64,000 bases of DNA from an uncultured Tropicimonas sp. (GCA_947495685.1 CANLZY010000001.1:124001-188000), one strand, 5' to 3'; shown: positions 52,338 through 61,415, numbered from the stretch's first letter. A program made the numbers and translations. The notes: a model not told the origin generated them from the sequence alone.

Positions 52338-52402
52338 TGGCCCGCCCCGTCGCGATTTGTACACCGGATTGCGGGCCACGTTAAACATGCCGCTAAAGAG
52401 GT
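52338..52402 (+). ncRNA. SAM-II riboswitch of metZ, 5' half replaced by the element
   Basis: The conserved SAM-II (metA motif) signature is present: GCGATTTGTACACCGG, then GATTGCGGGCCACG, then TTAAACATGCCGCTAAAGAG. The P1 3' strand is GCCACG (52375-52380). The 5' strand now present is CGTCGC (52348-52353), which leaves one C-C mismatch; the ancestral CGTGGC is at 43704-43709. A competing 8-bp stem, TGGCCCGC (52338-52345) with GCGGGCCA (52371-52378), uses part of P1. It should sense S-adenosylmethionine for metZ, but may be impaired. Confidence 0.8.
52352..52363 (+). repeat. Right attachment core (attR), inside the riboswitch
   Basis: GCGATTTGTACA, identical to 43708-43719. It is the GATTT-containing loop strand of the SAM-II aptamer. 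Host sequence continues to its right into metZ. Confidence 0.75.
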
Positions 52403-52414
52403 CAGACGCGGGAT

Positions 52415-52447
52415 GCCCCGCCGCTGGCTGCGGTGGGGCTTTTTTTC
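52415..52447 (+). terminator. Terminator stem of the metZ leader
   Basis: GCCCCGCCGC-TGGCT-GCGGTGGGGC followed by a run of T ends 13 bp before the metZ ATG, with the ribosome site CGGGAGG after it. It is a full intrinsic terminator in the leader, so it is probably the expression platform of the riboswitch. Confidence 0.75.
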
Positions 52448-52459
52448 GGGAGGTCGCAC

Positions 52460-53638
52460 ATGGACGACTGGAACACGCGCACGAAGCTTATTCACGCTGG
52501 GACACGCCGGAGCCAATATGGCGAAGTCGCCGAGGCGATCTTCCTGACCCAGGGCTTTGTCTACGACACGGCCGAGCAGGCCGAGGCACGCTTTGTCGAA
52601 GCCGGCCCCGACGAGTTCATCTATGCCCGCTATGGCAACCCGACCGTAAAGATGTTCGAGGACCGCATCGCCGCGCTGGAAGGGGCCGAAGATGCCTTTG
52701 CCACGGCCAGCGGCATGGCGGCGGTCAACGGGGCGCTGACCTCGATGCTGAAGGCCGGCGATCACGTTGTGTCAGCGCGGGCATTGTTCGGCTCTTGCCT
52801 CTATATCCTCGAAGACGTGCTATGCCGTTTCGGGGTCGAGGTGACCTTTGTCGATGGCACCGACCTTGCTGCCTGGAAAGCCGCGCTGCGGCCCGACACC
52901 AAGGCCGTGTTCTTTGAAACCATGTCCAACCCGACGCTGGAGGTCGTGAACCTGCCGGCGGTGGCCGAACTGGCCCACGCGGTGGGGGCTACCGTGATCG
53001 TCGACAATGTCTTTGCCACGCCAGTCTTCTCGCGCGCCATCGAACAGGGCGCCGACGTGGTGGTGTATTCGGCGACCAAGCATATCGACGGGCAGGGGCG
53101 TGCCCTTGGCGGCGTGATCCTCGGGACCGAGGCGTTCATCCGCAAGACGGTCGAGCCCTACCTGAAGCATACCGGCGGCTCGATGAGCCCGTTCACCGCC
53201 TGGATCATGCTGAAGGGAATGGAGACCCTGGACCTGCGGGTTCGGGCACAGGCGCAGACCGCGCAGGTGATGGCCGAGGCCCTGCAAGGCGACCCGCGTC
53301 TGGCGCGGGTGATCTATCCGGGTTTGCCGGATCATCCGCAACACGCGCTGGCCAGTGCGATGCTGGAAAAGGGCGGGACTGTTCTGGCGCTGGATCTGGC
53401 GGGCGGGCAGGCGGCGGCGTTCCGGTTCCTGAATGCGCTCAAGATCATGACGATCTCGAACAACCTCGGCGATGCCAAGTCCATCGTGACCCATCCGGCC
53501 ACGACCACCCACCAACGGCTGGACGAACAGGTGCGGGCCGAATTGGGCATCACGCCCGGTCTGGTGCGGGTCAGCCTGGGGATCGAGGACACCGGCGATC
53601 TGATCGCCGACGTGAAACAGGCGCTCGACGCGGTCTGA
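52460..53638 (+). CDS. metZ: O-succinylhomoserine sulfhydrylase
   Basis: 392 aa, PLP enzyme of the Cys/Met metabolism family that makes homocysteine from O-succinylhomoserine and sulfide. It has YARYGNPTVKMFEDRIAALE, the PLP-Lys motif VVYSATKHIDGQGR and the C-terminal SLGIEDTGDLIADV. The start at MDDWNTRTKLIHAG follows CGGGAGG. It lies behind a SAM-II-type leader with terminator; the inserted element has replaced its promoter and the first strand of the aptamer. Catalytic sequence is intact. Confidence 0.93.
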   Translation: MDDWNTRTKLIHAGTRRSQYGEVAEAIFLTQGFVYDTAEQAEARFVEAGPDEFIYARYGNPTVKMFEDRIAALEGAEDAFATASGMAAVNGALTSMLKAGDHVVSARALFGSCLYILEDVLCRFGVEVTFVDGTDLAAWKAALRPDTKAVFFETMSNPTLEVVNLPAVAELAHAVGATVIVDNVFATPVFSRAIEQGADVVVYSATKHIDGQGRALGGVILGTEAFIRKTVEPYLKHTGGSMSPFTAWIMLKGMETLDLRVRAQAQTAQVMAEALQGDPRLARVIYPGLPDHPQHALASAMLEKGGTVLALDLAGGQAAAFRFLNALKIMTISNNLGDAKSIVTHPATTTHQRLDEQVRAELGITPGLVRVSLGIEDTGDLIADVKQALDAV

Positions 53639-53747
53639 AGCCGTGCAAGCCGGGACGGGCGCGACCGGATCGCGTCTGTTCCGGAAGGCGCGCATTGGTA
53701 AGTCTGAGGCCGCAAGCGGCGTTGGGCCGGAGGAAACGGGGCAGGGC

Positions 53748-54611
53748 ATGTCGGATATCACGAGCACCAGCGAGACCGCCCGCGACGGGTTTGTCTTTGC
53801 CGCCACAGGTCAGAAATACCTGTCGTTCGCACGTCGCGCGGCGCGCAATCTGCGGGCGGTGTCGCCCACGGCGCAGATCGACCTGTTCACCGACCAGGAG
53901 GTGAGTGACGATACCTTTGACCGGGTGCATCCCATCAACGGCACGCGTCGCCCCAAGATGGAGGCGCTGCGCCGTTCGCGGTTCGCGCGCACCGTCTACC
54001 TCGATTGTGACGTGATCGTCGTGGCCCCGATGCCCGAGGTCTTTGACCTGCTGGGGCATTTCGATATCGCCGGCGCGCACGAGCAATACGGCAACGCCCC
54101 GATCACCATGCAGATGGTTCGCAGCGAGATTCCGGCCTGCTTTCGCCAGATCAACTCGGGGGTGCTGGGCATTCGCAAGTCGGTGCGCACAGAGGCGTTC
54201 CTGCAGGAATGGCAGGACACGTTCGAGGCGCTGAAGCTGGAGTTCGACCAGCCCCTGCTGCGCGAGCTTCTGTTTCACAGTGACCTGCGGCTTGCGGTCC
54301 TGCCGGTCGAATACAACCACATGCATTCGCAGTATCTATCCAACGGAAATCGCCGGATGCTGGCGCCCAGGGTGTTGCACCTGCCACATCTTCATGTTGG
54401 CACAGATCATGCAGAACCGGCCGATCAGCCCTATGATCCGGCCCAATACATGGGCGAGCGTGCATTTCAGGGGCTGCAAGAGCGGATTGCCAACGATCGG
54501 TCGCTTGGGGCAAAGCCCGACCTGCGGGATTTTGCCAGCGAAACGGTGCGCAAGCTGCCGTTCGGGCGAAAGATCGCGCGGGTGTTTTCCGGGCGGCTTC
54601 CCTGGGTGTGA
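53748..54611 (+). CDS. GT8-like glycosyltransferase
   Basis: 287 aa. RFARTVYLDCDVIVVAPMPE carries the DxD metal-nucleotide-sugar motif of GT-A enzymes, and RQINSGVLGIRKS is the matching acceptor-side segment of GT8-like proteins. It probably transfers a hexose in cell-surface synthesis; donor and acceptor are unknown. The start at MSDITSTSE was chosen because the upstream extension is low-complexity. It converges on the DUF2061 gene. Confidence 0.75.
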   Translation: MSDITSTSETARDGFVFAATGQKYLSFARRAARNLRAVSPTAQIDLFTDQEVSDDTFDRVHPINGTRRPKMEALRRSRFARTVYLDCDVIVVAPMPEVFDLLGHFDIAGAHEQYGNAPITMQMVRSEIPACFRQINSGVLGIRKSVRTEAFLQEWQDTFEALKLEFDQPLLRELLFHSDLRLAVLPVEYNHMHSQYLSNGNRRMLAPRVLHLPHLHVGTDHAEPADQPYDPAQYMGERAFQGLQERIANDRSLGAKPDLRDFASETVRKLPFGRKIARVFSGRLPWV

Positions 54612-54624
54612 GACGTTTGCGTCG

Positions 54625-54834
54625 TCAGGTCGACCGCCGCCCCCAGGAGATTCGGGCCCAGAGGCGTTCGTGCAGGATATAGGTGACGGTGCCTGTCGTG
54701 GCCCCCAACACCGCGATCATTCCACCCTTGGCGATTGAACCTGTGACCAGCCAGGTGATCAGCATCATCACCACCAACCCCATGCCTTGCCATGTCAACG
54801 CTTTGATAATGCTGCGTAACGGCGTTTCGGTCAT
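54625..54834 (-). CDS. DUF2061 membrane protein
   Basis: 69 aa: MTETPLRSIIKALTWQGMGL, two membrane helices and the family ending YILHERLWARISWG. ATG 54834 has GGAG 8 nt upstream. DUF2061 proteins are small inner-membrane proteins of unknown function, often near sulfur-assimilation genes; here metZ is close by. Confidence 0.85.
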   Translation of the reverse strand: MTETPLRSIIKALTWQGMGLVVMMLITWLVTGSIAKGGMIAVLGATTGTVTYILHERLWARISWGRRST

Positions 54835-54921
54835 GGCGGGGATCTCCTGCAATCTGGGGCTTTCGATCCGGTATCGCGCCGATGGCGGGTGAAGGGAATT
54901 CTGTGAATTGTCTTGCTTTTC

Positions 54922-54934
54922 TCACCGGTGGTGA
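54922..54934. promoter_or_regulatory. Palindromic operator candidate before the XRE gene
   Basis: TCACC-GGT-GGTGA, flanked by T- and A-rich ends, lies 16 bp before the start codon of the XRE regulator. The position suits autorepression. Confidence 0.4.
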
Positions 54935-54949
54935 AAAAAGTGAACAACT

Positions 54950-55813
54950 ATGAAAATCATGGACAAACGATACAGGGCCCAGCTGTTCCGCGACCGATTG
55001 GTGGGGCAAATGGCGCTGTCGGGGATGAACCGCAGCGCTCTGGCGCGCGCCACCGGCGTTGACCGGTCCACCATTGCGCAATTGCTGGCCGAGGGGACGA
55101 CGCGACTGCCCAATGCGCATCTTGCCGCCGAATGCGCCCGGTCGCTTGGCGTGTCTTCGGACTGGTTGCTGGGCCTGACGGATCGTCCGGAGCGGCCGGG
55201 CGACGTGTTGGCCGCCGCGATGACGATGACCGAGGCCGCGCGCTCCTCGGCGGATGCGCAATTGCATGAATGGCACCGCGAGGCGGTGGGCTACAAGATC
55301 CGGCACGTGCCGGCGACCCTGCCCGATGTGCTCAAGACCGAGGCGATGCTGAACTGGGAATACAGCCGGTTTCTGGGAAAGACCGCCGAACAGGCGATCG
55401 GGGCCAAGCAGGATCGCCTGGCCTTTCTGGACGCGCAAAGTTCGGACTACGAGATCGCGGTGTCGCTGGGAGAATTGCGGGCCTTTGCGGCCGGCGCGGG
55501 GTATTATCAGGGGCTGGATCCCGCTATCCGGCGTGAGCAGTTGCAGGGCATGGTTCAAGCGTCGCGCGACCTCTATCCGTCGTTGCGGCTGTTCCTGTAC
55601 GATTCCCGGCGGGTCTTCAGCGCCCCGGTGACGGTGTTCGGGTCATTTCTGGGGGTGGTTTACGTTGGCCGTGTCTATCTGGCGTTCCGCTCGCGTGATC
55701 GGGTGCGGACCCTGTCGGAGCATTTTGACGGGCTGGTCCGCGAGGCGGAAATCGGCGCGCGGGAAGCAACGGCTTGGCTGGAAGACCTGGCCAGTAACAT
55801 CGAGGTGTCTTGA
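54950..55813 (+). CDS. XRE-family transcriptional regulator
   Basis: 287 aa. An N-terminal helix-turn-helix (SALARATGVDRSTIAQLLAE, about 28-50) is followed by a large C-terminal domain with VLKTEAMLNWEYSRFLGKTA and SAPVTVFGSFLGVVYVGRVY, probably a ligand-sensing domain. The start ATG 54950 is close to a palindrome, suggesting autoregulation; ATG 54959 is an alternative. Target genes are unknown; the amidotransferase and folE2 genes follow in the same direction. Confidence 0.85.
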   Translation: MKIMDKRYRAQLFRDRLVGQMALSGMNRSALARATGVDRSTIAQLLAEGTTRLPNAHLAAECARSLGVSSDWLLGLTDRPERPGDVLAAAMTMTEAARSSADAQLHEWHREAVGYKIRHVPATLPDVLKTEAMLNWEYSRFLGKTAEQAIGAKQDRLAFLDAQSSDYEIAVSLGELRAFAAGAGYYQGLDPAIRREQLQGMVQASRDLYPSLRLFLYDSRRVFSAPVTVFGSFLGVVYVGRVYLAFRSRDRVRTLSEHFDGLVREAEIGAREATAWLEDLASNIEVS

Positions 55814-55864
55814 CCTCGGTGGGCTTGCAACGGCAGATGCCACGATGCCGGAGGACCTTTGACG

Positions 55865-56599
55865 ATGAAACCATTCCTGATCCTGCAGTTGCGCCCGGAA
55901 ACCGAGGCGTCGGACAGCGAGTTCGCGGCCTTTCTTTCCAAGGGCCGGCTGACCCCGCAGGGCGTTCGCCGCGTCCGGCTGGAACGTGAAGAGATCCCGG
56001 ACGATCTGGACCTGACGCAGTTTTCCGGGGTGATCGTTGGCGGCGGACCGGGATGTGTTTCGGATCCGGACGAGGCGAAACCGGCCATCGAGAAGCACAT
56101 TGAAGACGAGATTCTGGCGCTGATGCCGCAGATCACCGGGCAGGACATTCCATTCCTGGGATGCTGTTATGGCATCGGCATCCTGGCCCATCACCTTGGC
56201 GCGCCAGTTTCCAAGGAACGCTATGGCGAGGCCGTTGGCCCGGTTGCCTGCAATGTCACGCCGGAGGGGCGGTCCGACCCGTTGTTGCAGGGGTTGCCGG
56301 GCGTCTTTCCGGCGCTGGTCGGCCACAAGGAGGCCGTGCAGGACCTGCCGACGGGCTGCGTGCACCTGCTGGCATCCGACACGTGCCCGTTCCAGATGAT
56401 CCGTCACGGGCAGAACGTCTATGCGACCCAGTTCCATCCCGAGGCCGATGGGCCGGAATTTGCGCTGCGCATCCAGATCTACAAGAACAAGGGATATTTC
56501 CCGCCAGAAGAAGCCGCCGCGCTGACCGATGCCGTCTTGGCGACCCAGATAGTCGTCGCGCCGCGCATTCTGGGGAATTTCGTCGAAAGATACCGCTGA
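55865..56599 (+). CDS. Class I glutamine amidotransferase-like protein
   Basis: 244 aa. The GATase domain has the nucleophile Cys in FLGCCYGIGILAHHLG and the His-Glu pair in YATQFHPEAD. GGGPGCVSD forms the oxyanion part. There is no attached synthetase domain, so it resembles GuaA-type amidotransferase homologues that donate ammonia to an unknown partner or hydrolyse gamma-glutamyl compounds. GGAGG lies 10 nt before ATG 55865. folE2 follows in the same direction after about 120 bp. Confidence 0.85.
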   Translation: MKPFLILQLRPETEASDSEFAAFLSKGRLTPQGVRRVRLEREEIPDDLDLTQFSGVIVGGGPGCVSDPDEAKPAIEKHIEDEILALMPQITGQDIPFLGCCYGIGILAHHLGAPVSKERYGEAVGPVACNVTPEGRSDPLLQGLPGVFPALVGHKEAVQDLPTGCVHLLASDTCPFQMIRHGQNVYATQFHPEADGPEFALRIQIYKNKGYFPPEEAAALTDAVLATQIVVAPRILGNFVERYR

Positions 56600-56722
56600 A
56601 TCGCTGCCCGCCGAGTGATCCGTTTGCGATTCCGGCGCGTAAACTCTTTTGACGGCACACTGGACAATGCGGCGCAGTCGTCCGACGCTTGCGCGGCTGA
56701 CAGCAGAAATGAGAGGTCTCTC

Positions 56723-57826
56723 ATGAACTACCACACGGTTGATTTTCCGCTGGACCCGGATCGCGATGATGCGAAGCGGGCGCTGGAGCTTCTGCGGACT
56801 TGGGCGGGCAGCGCCTCCGATATGGAAATTTCTGACCTGGATCCGGCAATTGCTCGACTTTTGCCACACGGGTCGTCCAATTCCTATCCCGATCTCAGCC
56901 GGGGATACCCTGAGGATTTCGTGGTGGATGACGCCTACAAGGCGAGCATGCCCGACCTTCAGAACGGTCCCGAAAGCCTGATTCGTGGCGCGCGACGTCC
57001 GCTGCAACACGTGGGGATTTCGAATTTCCGGTTGCCGATCCGGTTTCACAGCCGCGATGGCGCCGACCTGGCGCTGGACACGTCGGTCACGGGCTCCGTC
57101 AGCCTGGAGGCCGAGAAGAAGGGCATCAACATGTCCCGGATCATGCGCAGTTTCTACCGGTCGGCGGAACGCACATTCAGCTTCGAGGTGATCGAGGACG
57201 CGCTCGAAGCCTACAAGCGGGATCTCGACAGTTTCGATGCCCGGATCGCGATGCGCTTTGCCTTCCCGATGAAGGTCATGTCCTTGCGGTCGGGGTTGGA
57301 GGGCTATCAGTATTACAACATGGCGCTGGAAATGGTGGATCGCGGCGGCGAACGCCTGAAGGTGATGCACCTCGATTATGTCTATTCCTCGACCTGCCCC
57401 TGTTCGCTTGAACTGTCCGAACACGCGCGCCGCACCCGTGGTCAACTGGCCACGCCGCATTCCCAGCGGTCGGTTGCGCGGATATCGGTGGTGGTCGATC
57501 CCGATGCGACCTGCCTGTGGTTCGAGGACCTGGTGGAGATGTGCCGCCGCGCAGTGCCGACCGAGACCCAGGTGATGGTGAAGCGTGAAGACGAGCAGGC
57601 GTTTGCCGAGCTGAACGCGGCGAATCCGATCTTTGTCGAGGATGCGGTGCGGCTGTTTGCAGAACAGGTGCAGAAGGATCCCCGGATCGGAGACTTCCGG
57701 GTGATCGCCAGCCACCAGGAAAGCCTGCACAGCCACGATGCGATTTCTGTGCTGGTCGAGGGTGACACCTTCGACGACGACAGCATCGACCCATCTTTGT
57801 TTGCAAGCCTGGTGCACGGCGGCTGA
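56723..57826 (+). CDS. folE2: GTP cyclohydrolase FolE2 (GCYH-IB)
   Basis: 367 aa. It makes 7,8-dihydroneopterin triphosphate from GTP for folate synthesis. The family signatures are LQHVGISNFRLPI, the metal/catalytic Cys region VYSSTCPCSLELSEHAR and ATPHSQRS. GCYH-IB enzymes replace FolE when zinc is scarce and are often Zur-controlled; no Zur site was identified here. AGAGG lies 7 nt before ATG 56723. Confidence 0.95.
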   Translation: MNYHTVDFPLDPDRDDAKRALELLRTWAGSASDMEISDLDPAIARLLPHGSSNSYPDLSRGYPEDFVVDDAYKASMPDLQNGPESLIRGARRPLQHVGISNFRLPIRFHSRDGADLALDTSVTGSVSLEAEKKGINMSRIMRSFYRSAERTFSFEVIEDALEAYKRDLDSFDARIAMRFAFPMKVMSLRSGLEGYQYYNMALEMVDRGGERLKVMHLDYVYSSTCPCSLELSEHARRTRGQLATPHSQRSVARISVVVDPDATCLWFEDLVEMCRRAVPTETQVMVKREDEQAFAELNAANPIFVEDAVRLFAEQVQKDPRIGDFRVIASHQESLHSHDAISVLVEGDTFDDDSIDPSLFASLVHGG

Positions 57827-57985
57827 CGCATGTGGCCGGGCGCGCCGCTCGGCCTGACCGCGGGGAACAAGACTCCGCCCAAGGCCAGGACGAGGCCGAA
57901 CTAGATGCCTGTATGCCACGGCTGAAATGCACAGACCGGTCCGGTCTGCTTGACAGGGCCCCACTGTCGGGCCAACCCTGCGCCG

Positions 57986-59434
57986 ATGTATGACATCCGA
58001 CCCGTAGGATATGTGATCGGCCTTCTGGTGGCGATGCTTGGCCTGGCCATGCTGCTGCCATTGGGCTTTGATCTGTTTGCGCGGAACGGCCACTGGCCGG
58101 TGTTCCTGCAAGCCTCGGTGGTCACCACCCTGACGGGGGGACTGGTCGCGCTGGCCTGTTTGAACGGGGTCGGGCAGGGGCTGAGCATTCGCCAAACCTT
58201 CTTGCTGACTACCGGAGTCTGGGTGGCCTTGCCGATCTTTGGCGCGATCCCGTTCGTGTTCGGGGCGACGGACGCCAGCTATACGGATGCGTTCTTCGAG
58301 GCGATGTCCGGGTTGACGACAACCGGATCGACCGTGTTTTCCAATCTTGAAGGGTTGCCGGTTGGGCTGCGGCTATGGCGCGGTCTCATGCAGTGGATCG
58401 GCGGGATCGGGATCATCGTCGTGGCGATGGTGTTCCTGCCCGAGCTTCGGGTCGGCGGCATGCAGATCTTCCGAACCGAGGGTTTTGACACCTTTGGCAA
58501 GATCCTGCCCCGCGCCGGGGAAATTGCCAGCCGGATCTCGGTAATCTACCTGGGCCTGACCGTTGCCTGTGCGCTGACCTACCTGTCGGTGGGAATGGGG
58601 CCGTTCGACGCGATGGTGCATGCGATGACCACCATCGCGACCGGTGGTTTCGCCAACTACGATTCCTCGTTCGGTGGTTTTGGTGCGGGGGCCGAGTATG
58701 CGGCTGTGGTGTTCATGGTTCTCGCGGCGCTCCCTTTCGTGCGGTATGTGCAGATGATCGCCGGCGGGTGGTCCGCCCCCTTGCAGGACCGCCAGGTGCG
58801 CGGGTTTCTGATGACGCTGGCGGTATTGGCGTTGGTCATGCTGTTGTGGCAGATCTGGCAGCACGATCGCATCTGGGAACATGCGCTGCGCCGCAGTCTG
58901 TTCAACGTGACGTCGATCCTGACCGGCACCGGCTATGCCAGCGAAGACTATATGGGGTGGGGGGCGTTTCCGGTCACCCTGTTCTACTTTGTCGGCCTGA
59001 TCGGGGGCTGTGCCGGTTCGACGGCCTGTTCGGTCAAGGTATTCCGCTATCAGTTGCTGTTCGGCGCGATCCTGTCGCAGGTCAAGTCGTTGCACTCGCC
59101 ACGCGGGATCTTTCCGCTGCGCTACGACGGGCGTCCGGTGGGCAATGACGTCGTGAACTCTGTCATGTCTTTCTTCGTGCTGTTCACGGTCACGCTGGGC
59201 GGGCTGTCGGTGGCGCTGGCGATGACCGGGCTCGACTTCATCACCGCAGTGTCGGGCGCCAGTGCCGCGCTCGCCAATATCGGCCCCGGGCTGGGCGACA
59301 TCATCGGGCCCGCCGGCAACTTTTCCAGCCTGAACCCGACAGCAAAATGGCTCCTGTCGGCGGGTATGCTGATCGGGCGGCTGGAACTGTTGGCCGTCTA
59401 CGCGCTGCTGACCATCAACTTCTGGCGCGGCTGA
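57986..59434 (+). CDS. trkH: TrkH-family potassium uptake membrane subunit
   Basis: 482 aa, with four M-P-M repeats. The four selectivity-filter loops are visible: SGLTTTGSTV, TTIATGGFANY, SILTGTGYASE and ALANIGPGLGD, each with the filter Gly. The protein forms the K+-translocating channel in the inner membrane and needs a cytosolic TrkA-type regulator, which is not in the window. ATG 57986 (MYDIRPVGYVIG) was chosen; the longer frame adds unrelated residues. Confidence 0.94.
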   Translation: MYDIRPVGYVIGLLVAMLGLAMLLPLGFDLFARNGHWPVFLQASVVTTLTGGLVALACLNGVGQGLSIRQTFLLTTGVWVALPIFGAIPFVFGATDASYTDAFFEAMSGLTTTGSTVFSNLEGLPVGLRLWRGLMQWIGGIGIIVVAMVFLPELRVGGMQIFRTEGFDTFGKILPRAGEIASRISVIYLGLTVACALTYLSVGMGPFDAMVHAMTTIATGGFANYDSSFGGFGAGAEYAAVVFMVLAALPFVRYVQMIAGGWSAPLQDRQVRGFLMTLAVLALVMLLWQIWQHDRIWEHALRRSLFNVTSILTGTGYASEDYMGWGAFPVTLFYFVGLIGGCAGSTACSVKVFRYQLLFGAILSQVKSLHSPRGIFPLRYDGRPVGNDVVNSVMSFFVLFTVTLGGLSVALAMTGLDFITAVSGASAALANIGPGLGDIIGPAGNFSSLNPTAKWLLSAGMLIGRLELLAVYALLTINFWRG

Positions 59435-59456
59435 ATGCGGGCCGGAACCGGCTGGG

Positions 59457-61211
59457 TCAGTTCCAGCAACTGACCCGAACGGTAAGGTCGCCGGCCAGGG
59501 TCGTCAGGTCTTCGGGATCTATCGGCGATGCCCCGTCAGAGGCACGAGGGGACAATCCGGCGGCCCCGAGGAAATCGGCGATCGCCGGGACATCCACGGC
59601 AAAGTTAACTTCTGGTGGCAATTTGCGCGTGCCGGTATCGCTGCGGGCCAGTAGCATGCCCAGAACCGCGCCGGTTCCGTCAAACACCGGGCCGCCAGCA
59701 TCGCCCGGCAGGGTCGAAAGCGCCAGCCGTTCGACAAAATCCTCGCCTTGCAGGCCGCGGATGTCCTCCAACGTGCCATAGGTCACGATGGGCAGGTCCA
59801 GCACGTCCTCGTAGGAGAAGCCGGCCAGGGCCACTTCGGATTTCAGACGCGGCACACTGGCCTGGAATTCGGCCACGGCGATCGGGGTCAGTTGTGTACG
59901 GGGAGTCAACAGCGCCAGCCCCAGAACGTCGTCCCGGGCGGTGATGTCGGCCTCGATTTCGTCGCCGATGGTCAGGCGCCGGCATTCGGACAGCAGGTCG
60001 GTCGTGGTCAGGACCAGACCGTCACCATTGACGAAAAAGCCGGAGCGCGACCGTTCGGGGCGTCGGATCTCCAACCCGGCCAACAGGTCGATCCGCTGGC
60101 TCGCGCCGTCGTCTGACAGCGCGGTGTCGGGCAGGACTGCCCCCTTCAGCGGTGTGAAGCTTTCCTGCATCATGGCGCTGACCCGTGCCATCACCTTTTG
60201 GTCCTCGGGTTTCCAGATCAGGGTGAAACCCTTCACGGCGCCATCGGACAGCTGGGCGTAGGTATAGGAGTGGATGTCGGCGGATTGTCCGCTCAGCACG
60301 AAGCTGCGTTTCTTGCGCTCGCGCGGTCCGTTCATCGGAACGATCTCCAGCGTCTGCATGATGTCGTACAGCCCAAAGAGCGTCGCCTCGTCCCCGGTCT
60401 GGCTGATCAGCACGACCCTGACGCCGTCGTCGTCGGTGGCATCGTAGTGCACAAAGGGCGCTTCGGTGCGGTCATGGCGGACCTTGCGGGCCGGCAGGAT
60501 CATCTCGATCCCGGCGGCATCGTCGCGCACCGAGGCCAGGCCGAGTTCGGCAAAGGCGTCGCGATACCCATCGATCAGCTCCGCTCGCTGGGCAGTGGTC
60601 AGAATGCCGGTGGCATCATAGCCCTGGGCTGCTTGCCAATCGGCCATGGCACGGCGGGTGCCGGGCCCAAAGGCGCCGTCGATCGCGGCAGAATAGACGC
60701 CCTCCCATTGCAGCGCTTCCTGCAGGGCGCGGCGTTCTTCGGCCACAAGGCGCCGTTCGCTGGCGCGGGCCTCACGCGGCGTTTCGTCGGGGACGAAGGC
60801 CGGTTGAAGCGGCGCTTGATCGAGCGGCGTTGCGACAACTGCGGTGCCGGCCTGCGGAGGCACCGGGGCGGCGTTCAGGGCGTTTGCGCCCACAGGCCAG
60901 AACTGTTGCCGGTACTGATCGCCAAGGGCGATGTAGCTGTCGACTGGAATCAGGCCGCTGCGTTTCAGGGTCTGAAGCTCGGCATTGGCGGTTTCCCGAG
61001 TGTAGGGACCAAGCGCTATCGCATACCATCCGCCGGGCGCGCGAAATCCGTTGATATTCTGGAAGGCGTTGGCATAGGCGCGGGCGCGATCCTGCCCAAG
61101 GGACAATGTGCGCACGGCCTCCAGCTGAACCCAGACTGTCTCCTGGGCGCGGGCGGTCAATGCGATGGCGAAAAATACAAACGTCAGAATCAGTCGCAAT
61201 ATGGTCTTCAC
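59457..61211 (-). CDS. Exported SPOR-like / peptidoglycan-binding / inactive trypsin-fold protein
   Basis: 584 aa from GTG 61211, giving a signal peptide ([18 protein letters not shown], cleavage near ARA-QE). A SPOR-like segment (about 25-105, [31 protein letters not shown]) is followed by a peptidoglycan-binding-1 domain (about 185-240, [20 protein letters not shown]) and a trypsin-like domain (about 390-560). The domain has the Asp region ([11 protein letters not shown]), but the His motif reads LTTTDLL (Asp codon at 59997-59999) and the GDSGGPV motif reads GDAGGPV (Ala codon at 59697-59699). Protease activity is therefore unlikely; it may bind peptides or septal peptidoglycan. Confidence 0.85.
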   Translation of the reverse strand: MKTILRLILTFVFFAIALTARAQETVWVQLEAVRTLSLGQDRARAYANAFQNINGFRAPGGWYAIALGPYTRETANAELQTLKRSGLIPVDSYIALGDQYRQQFWPVGANALNAAPVPPQAGTAVVATPLDQAPLQPAFVPDETPREARASERRLVAEERRALQEALQWEGVYSAAIDGAFGPGTRRAMADWQAAQGYDATGILTTAQRAELIDGYRDAFAELGLASVRDDAAGIEMILPARKVRHDRTEAPFVHYDATDDDGVRVVLISQTGDEATLFGLYDIMQTLEIVPMNGPRERKKRSFVLSGQSADIHSYTYAQLSDGAVKGFTLIWKPEDQKVMARVSAMMQESFTPLKGAVLPDTALSDDGASQRIDLLAGLEIRRPERSRSGFFVNGDGLVLTTTDLLSECRRLTIGDEIEADITARDDVLGLALLTPRTQLTPIAVAEFQASVPRLKSEVALAGFSYEDVLDLPIVTYGTLEDIRGLQGEDFVERLALSTLPGDAGGPVFDGTGAVLGMLLARSDTGTRKLPPEVNFAVDVPAIADFLGAAGLSPRASDGASPIDPEDLTTLAGDLTVRVSCWN

Positions 61212-61415
61212 TGGGGGTCCCCGGGAGTGTGTTCGCCAAAATGGCGGCATTTCGATTTTGGGCAAAATAGCAGAGCTGTGGGCCTGTGCACTTCAATTCT
61301 GGCGGAACTGGTGCCGCGTGGCCATGTTGCATCGGGCGCAGGGGGCGGCGGTCGATTGACCCGCGCGCGCCTCGCGCCTATTGAGGCGCGACACCAGACA
61401 GACCGGGGCATTGCG

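Larger units (their letters stand above)
43708..52363. mobile_element. Integrated mobilizable element inserted in the metZ SAM-II riboswitch
   Basis: An 8.66-kb AT-richer block bounded by the exact direct repeat GCGATTTGTACA. It has a tyrosine integrase reading inward from the right end, repeats resembling integrase arm sites at both ends, a relaxase-like gene with a divergent TraD-like gene, a serine recombinase, a Rep-like HUH protein, a PrtN-like regulator and a damaged parA. There is no mating-pair-formation gene, so at best it would be mobilized by another element. Several genes are damaged. Cargo is limited to a lipoprotein and small unknown proteins. Confidence 0.85.
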
